64,000 nt of DNA from assembly GCA_033816765.1 (NCBI GenBank), contig CM066292.1, positions 4,030,001-4,094,000 on the forward strand, given 5' to 3'. The notes below the pieces were generated by a model. That model had not been told where the DNA came from, did not search any database, and saw only the letters and a program-made list of their open reading frames with translations. Of this stretch, positions 63,715 through 64,000 are shown piece after piece. Position numbers and translations under genes: made by a program. This DNA is from Nothopassalora personata (Eukaryota > Ascomycota > Dothideomycetes > Mycosphaerellales > Mycosphaerellaceae). Position 1 is the first letter of the stretch, and every line of letters starts with the position of its first letter.

Positions 63715-64000
63715 ACTTGACCGCGGTGCTGGACTCTGTTGGCAACAGAAGTATTGAGCCACTATAAACCCTCCATCTACGAGGCTCAGGCGCCTCATTG
63801 ATGCTAATGGTCTGTTTACCGTTCCTGCCGTTGATGTTTACACGTGCTGCTCCTGCCTGAGCGTTCGATTCGTCTCCACGCCGCTTTGATGCCGTGTCTC
63901 GAGCAAATACCGAGACCTTGGCCATAACGACTGCCGTCTCATCTGCTAATCTGCCAGCTCAACTCCCATGCCCTTCTAGAAGCTGATTGCATGGCAGTCT
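63715..64000. other. 3' flank, no gene seen
   Basis: A minus-strand frame at 63925-63629 overlaps the SDR end and has no recognisable motif. The rest looks like the 3' flank of the SDR gene. Confidence 0.5.

Overview
The window is nuclear DNA of a filamentous ascomycete (Pezizomycotina; Dothideomycetes is my best guess, not proven). The reasons are short introns (mostly 50-60 bp) with GT..AG ends and branch motifs like CTAAC/CTGAC, a Zn2Cys6 transcription factor, a fungal FSH-type hydrolase, an H2A.Z gene with fungal intron positions, and transposon relics with the footprint of RIP (repeat-induced point mutation: CA/TG lost, TA gained, TAG stops where CAG or TGG codons stood). I saw no tRNA, rRNA or CRISPR.

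Layout. Positions 1-1890 are a RIP-degraded repeat holding an integrase-like relic and ending in a five-copy 20-bp tandem array. From about 2.1 to 28 kb there is a loose mix of intact genes and decayed ones. The intact genes are a DUF4748-type small membrane protein, a four-helix membrane protein, a 3-hydroxyisobutyrate-dehydrogenase-like enzyme, a conserved unknown protein, an FSH-type serine hydrolase, histone H2A.Z, an F-box/2EXR-like protein, a Gid7/WDR26-type WD40 protein, a NAPE-PLD-type metallo-hydrolase and a secreted tyrosinase. The relics are NmrA-like, Old Yellow Enzyme-like and TDT/malate-transporter-like fragments, plus an acidic ORF with an early stop. At 28,345-34,168 sits a complete but dead Ty1/Copia element with matching 247-bp LTRs and a 5-bp target duplication. 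A 196-bp MITE-like insert lies inside its gag region.

From 34.8 to 64 kb the DNA is gene-dense and mostly housekeeping: COQ8 kinase (with an unusual repeat-bearing N-terminal extension), a NIPA-type Mg2+ transporter, a ubiquitin protease ending in a CaaX box, mitochondrial ribosomal protein uL5m, a Zn2Cys6 regulator, a P5B ATPase (Ypk9/ATP13A2 type), an ICln-like protein, a large single-pass membrane protein and a sorbose-reductase-like SDR. One M28-peptidase relic lies in this part.

The genes do not form an obvious pathway or biosynthetic cluster. Several act in mitochondria or ion homeostasis (COQ8, uL5m, NIPA, P5B ATPase, and NAPE-PLD, whose yeast relative is FMP30). Two belong to the ubiquitin system (Gid7-like, USP). 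The main structural theme is contrast: a decay-prone interval bounded by two RIP-affected blocks, next to a compact conserved block. Exon coordinates come from reading frames and splice motifs by eye; no database or transcript was consulted.
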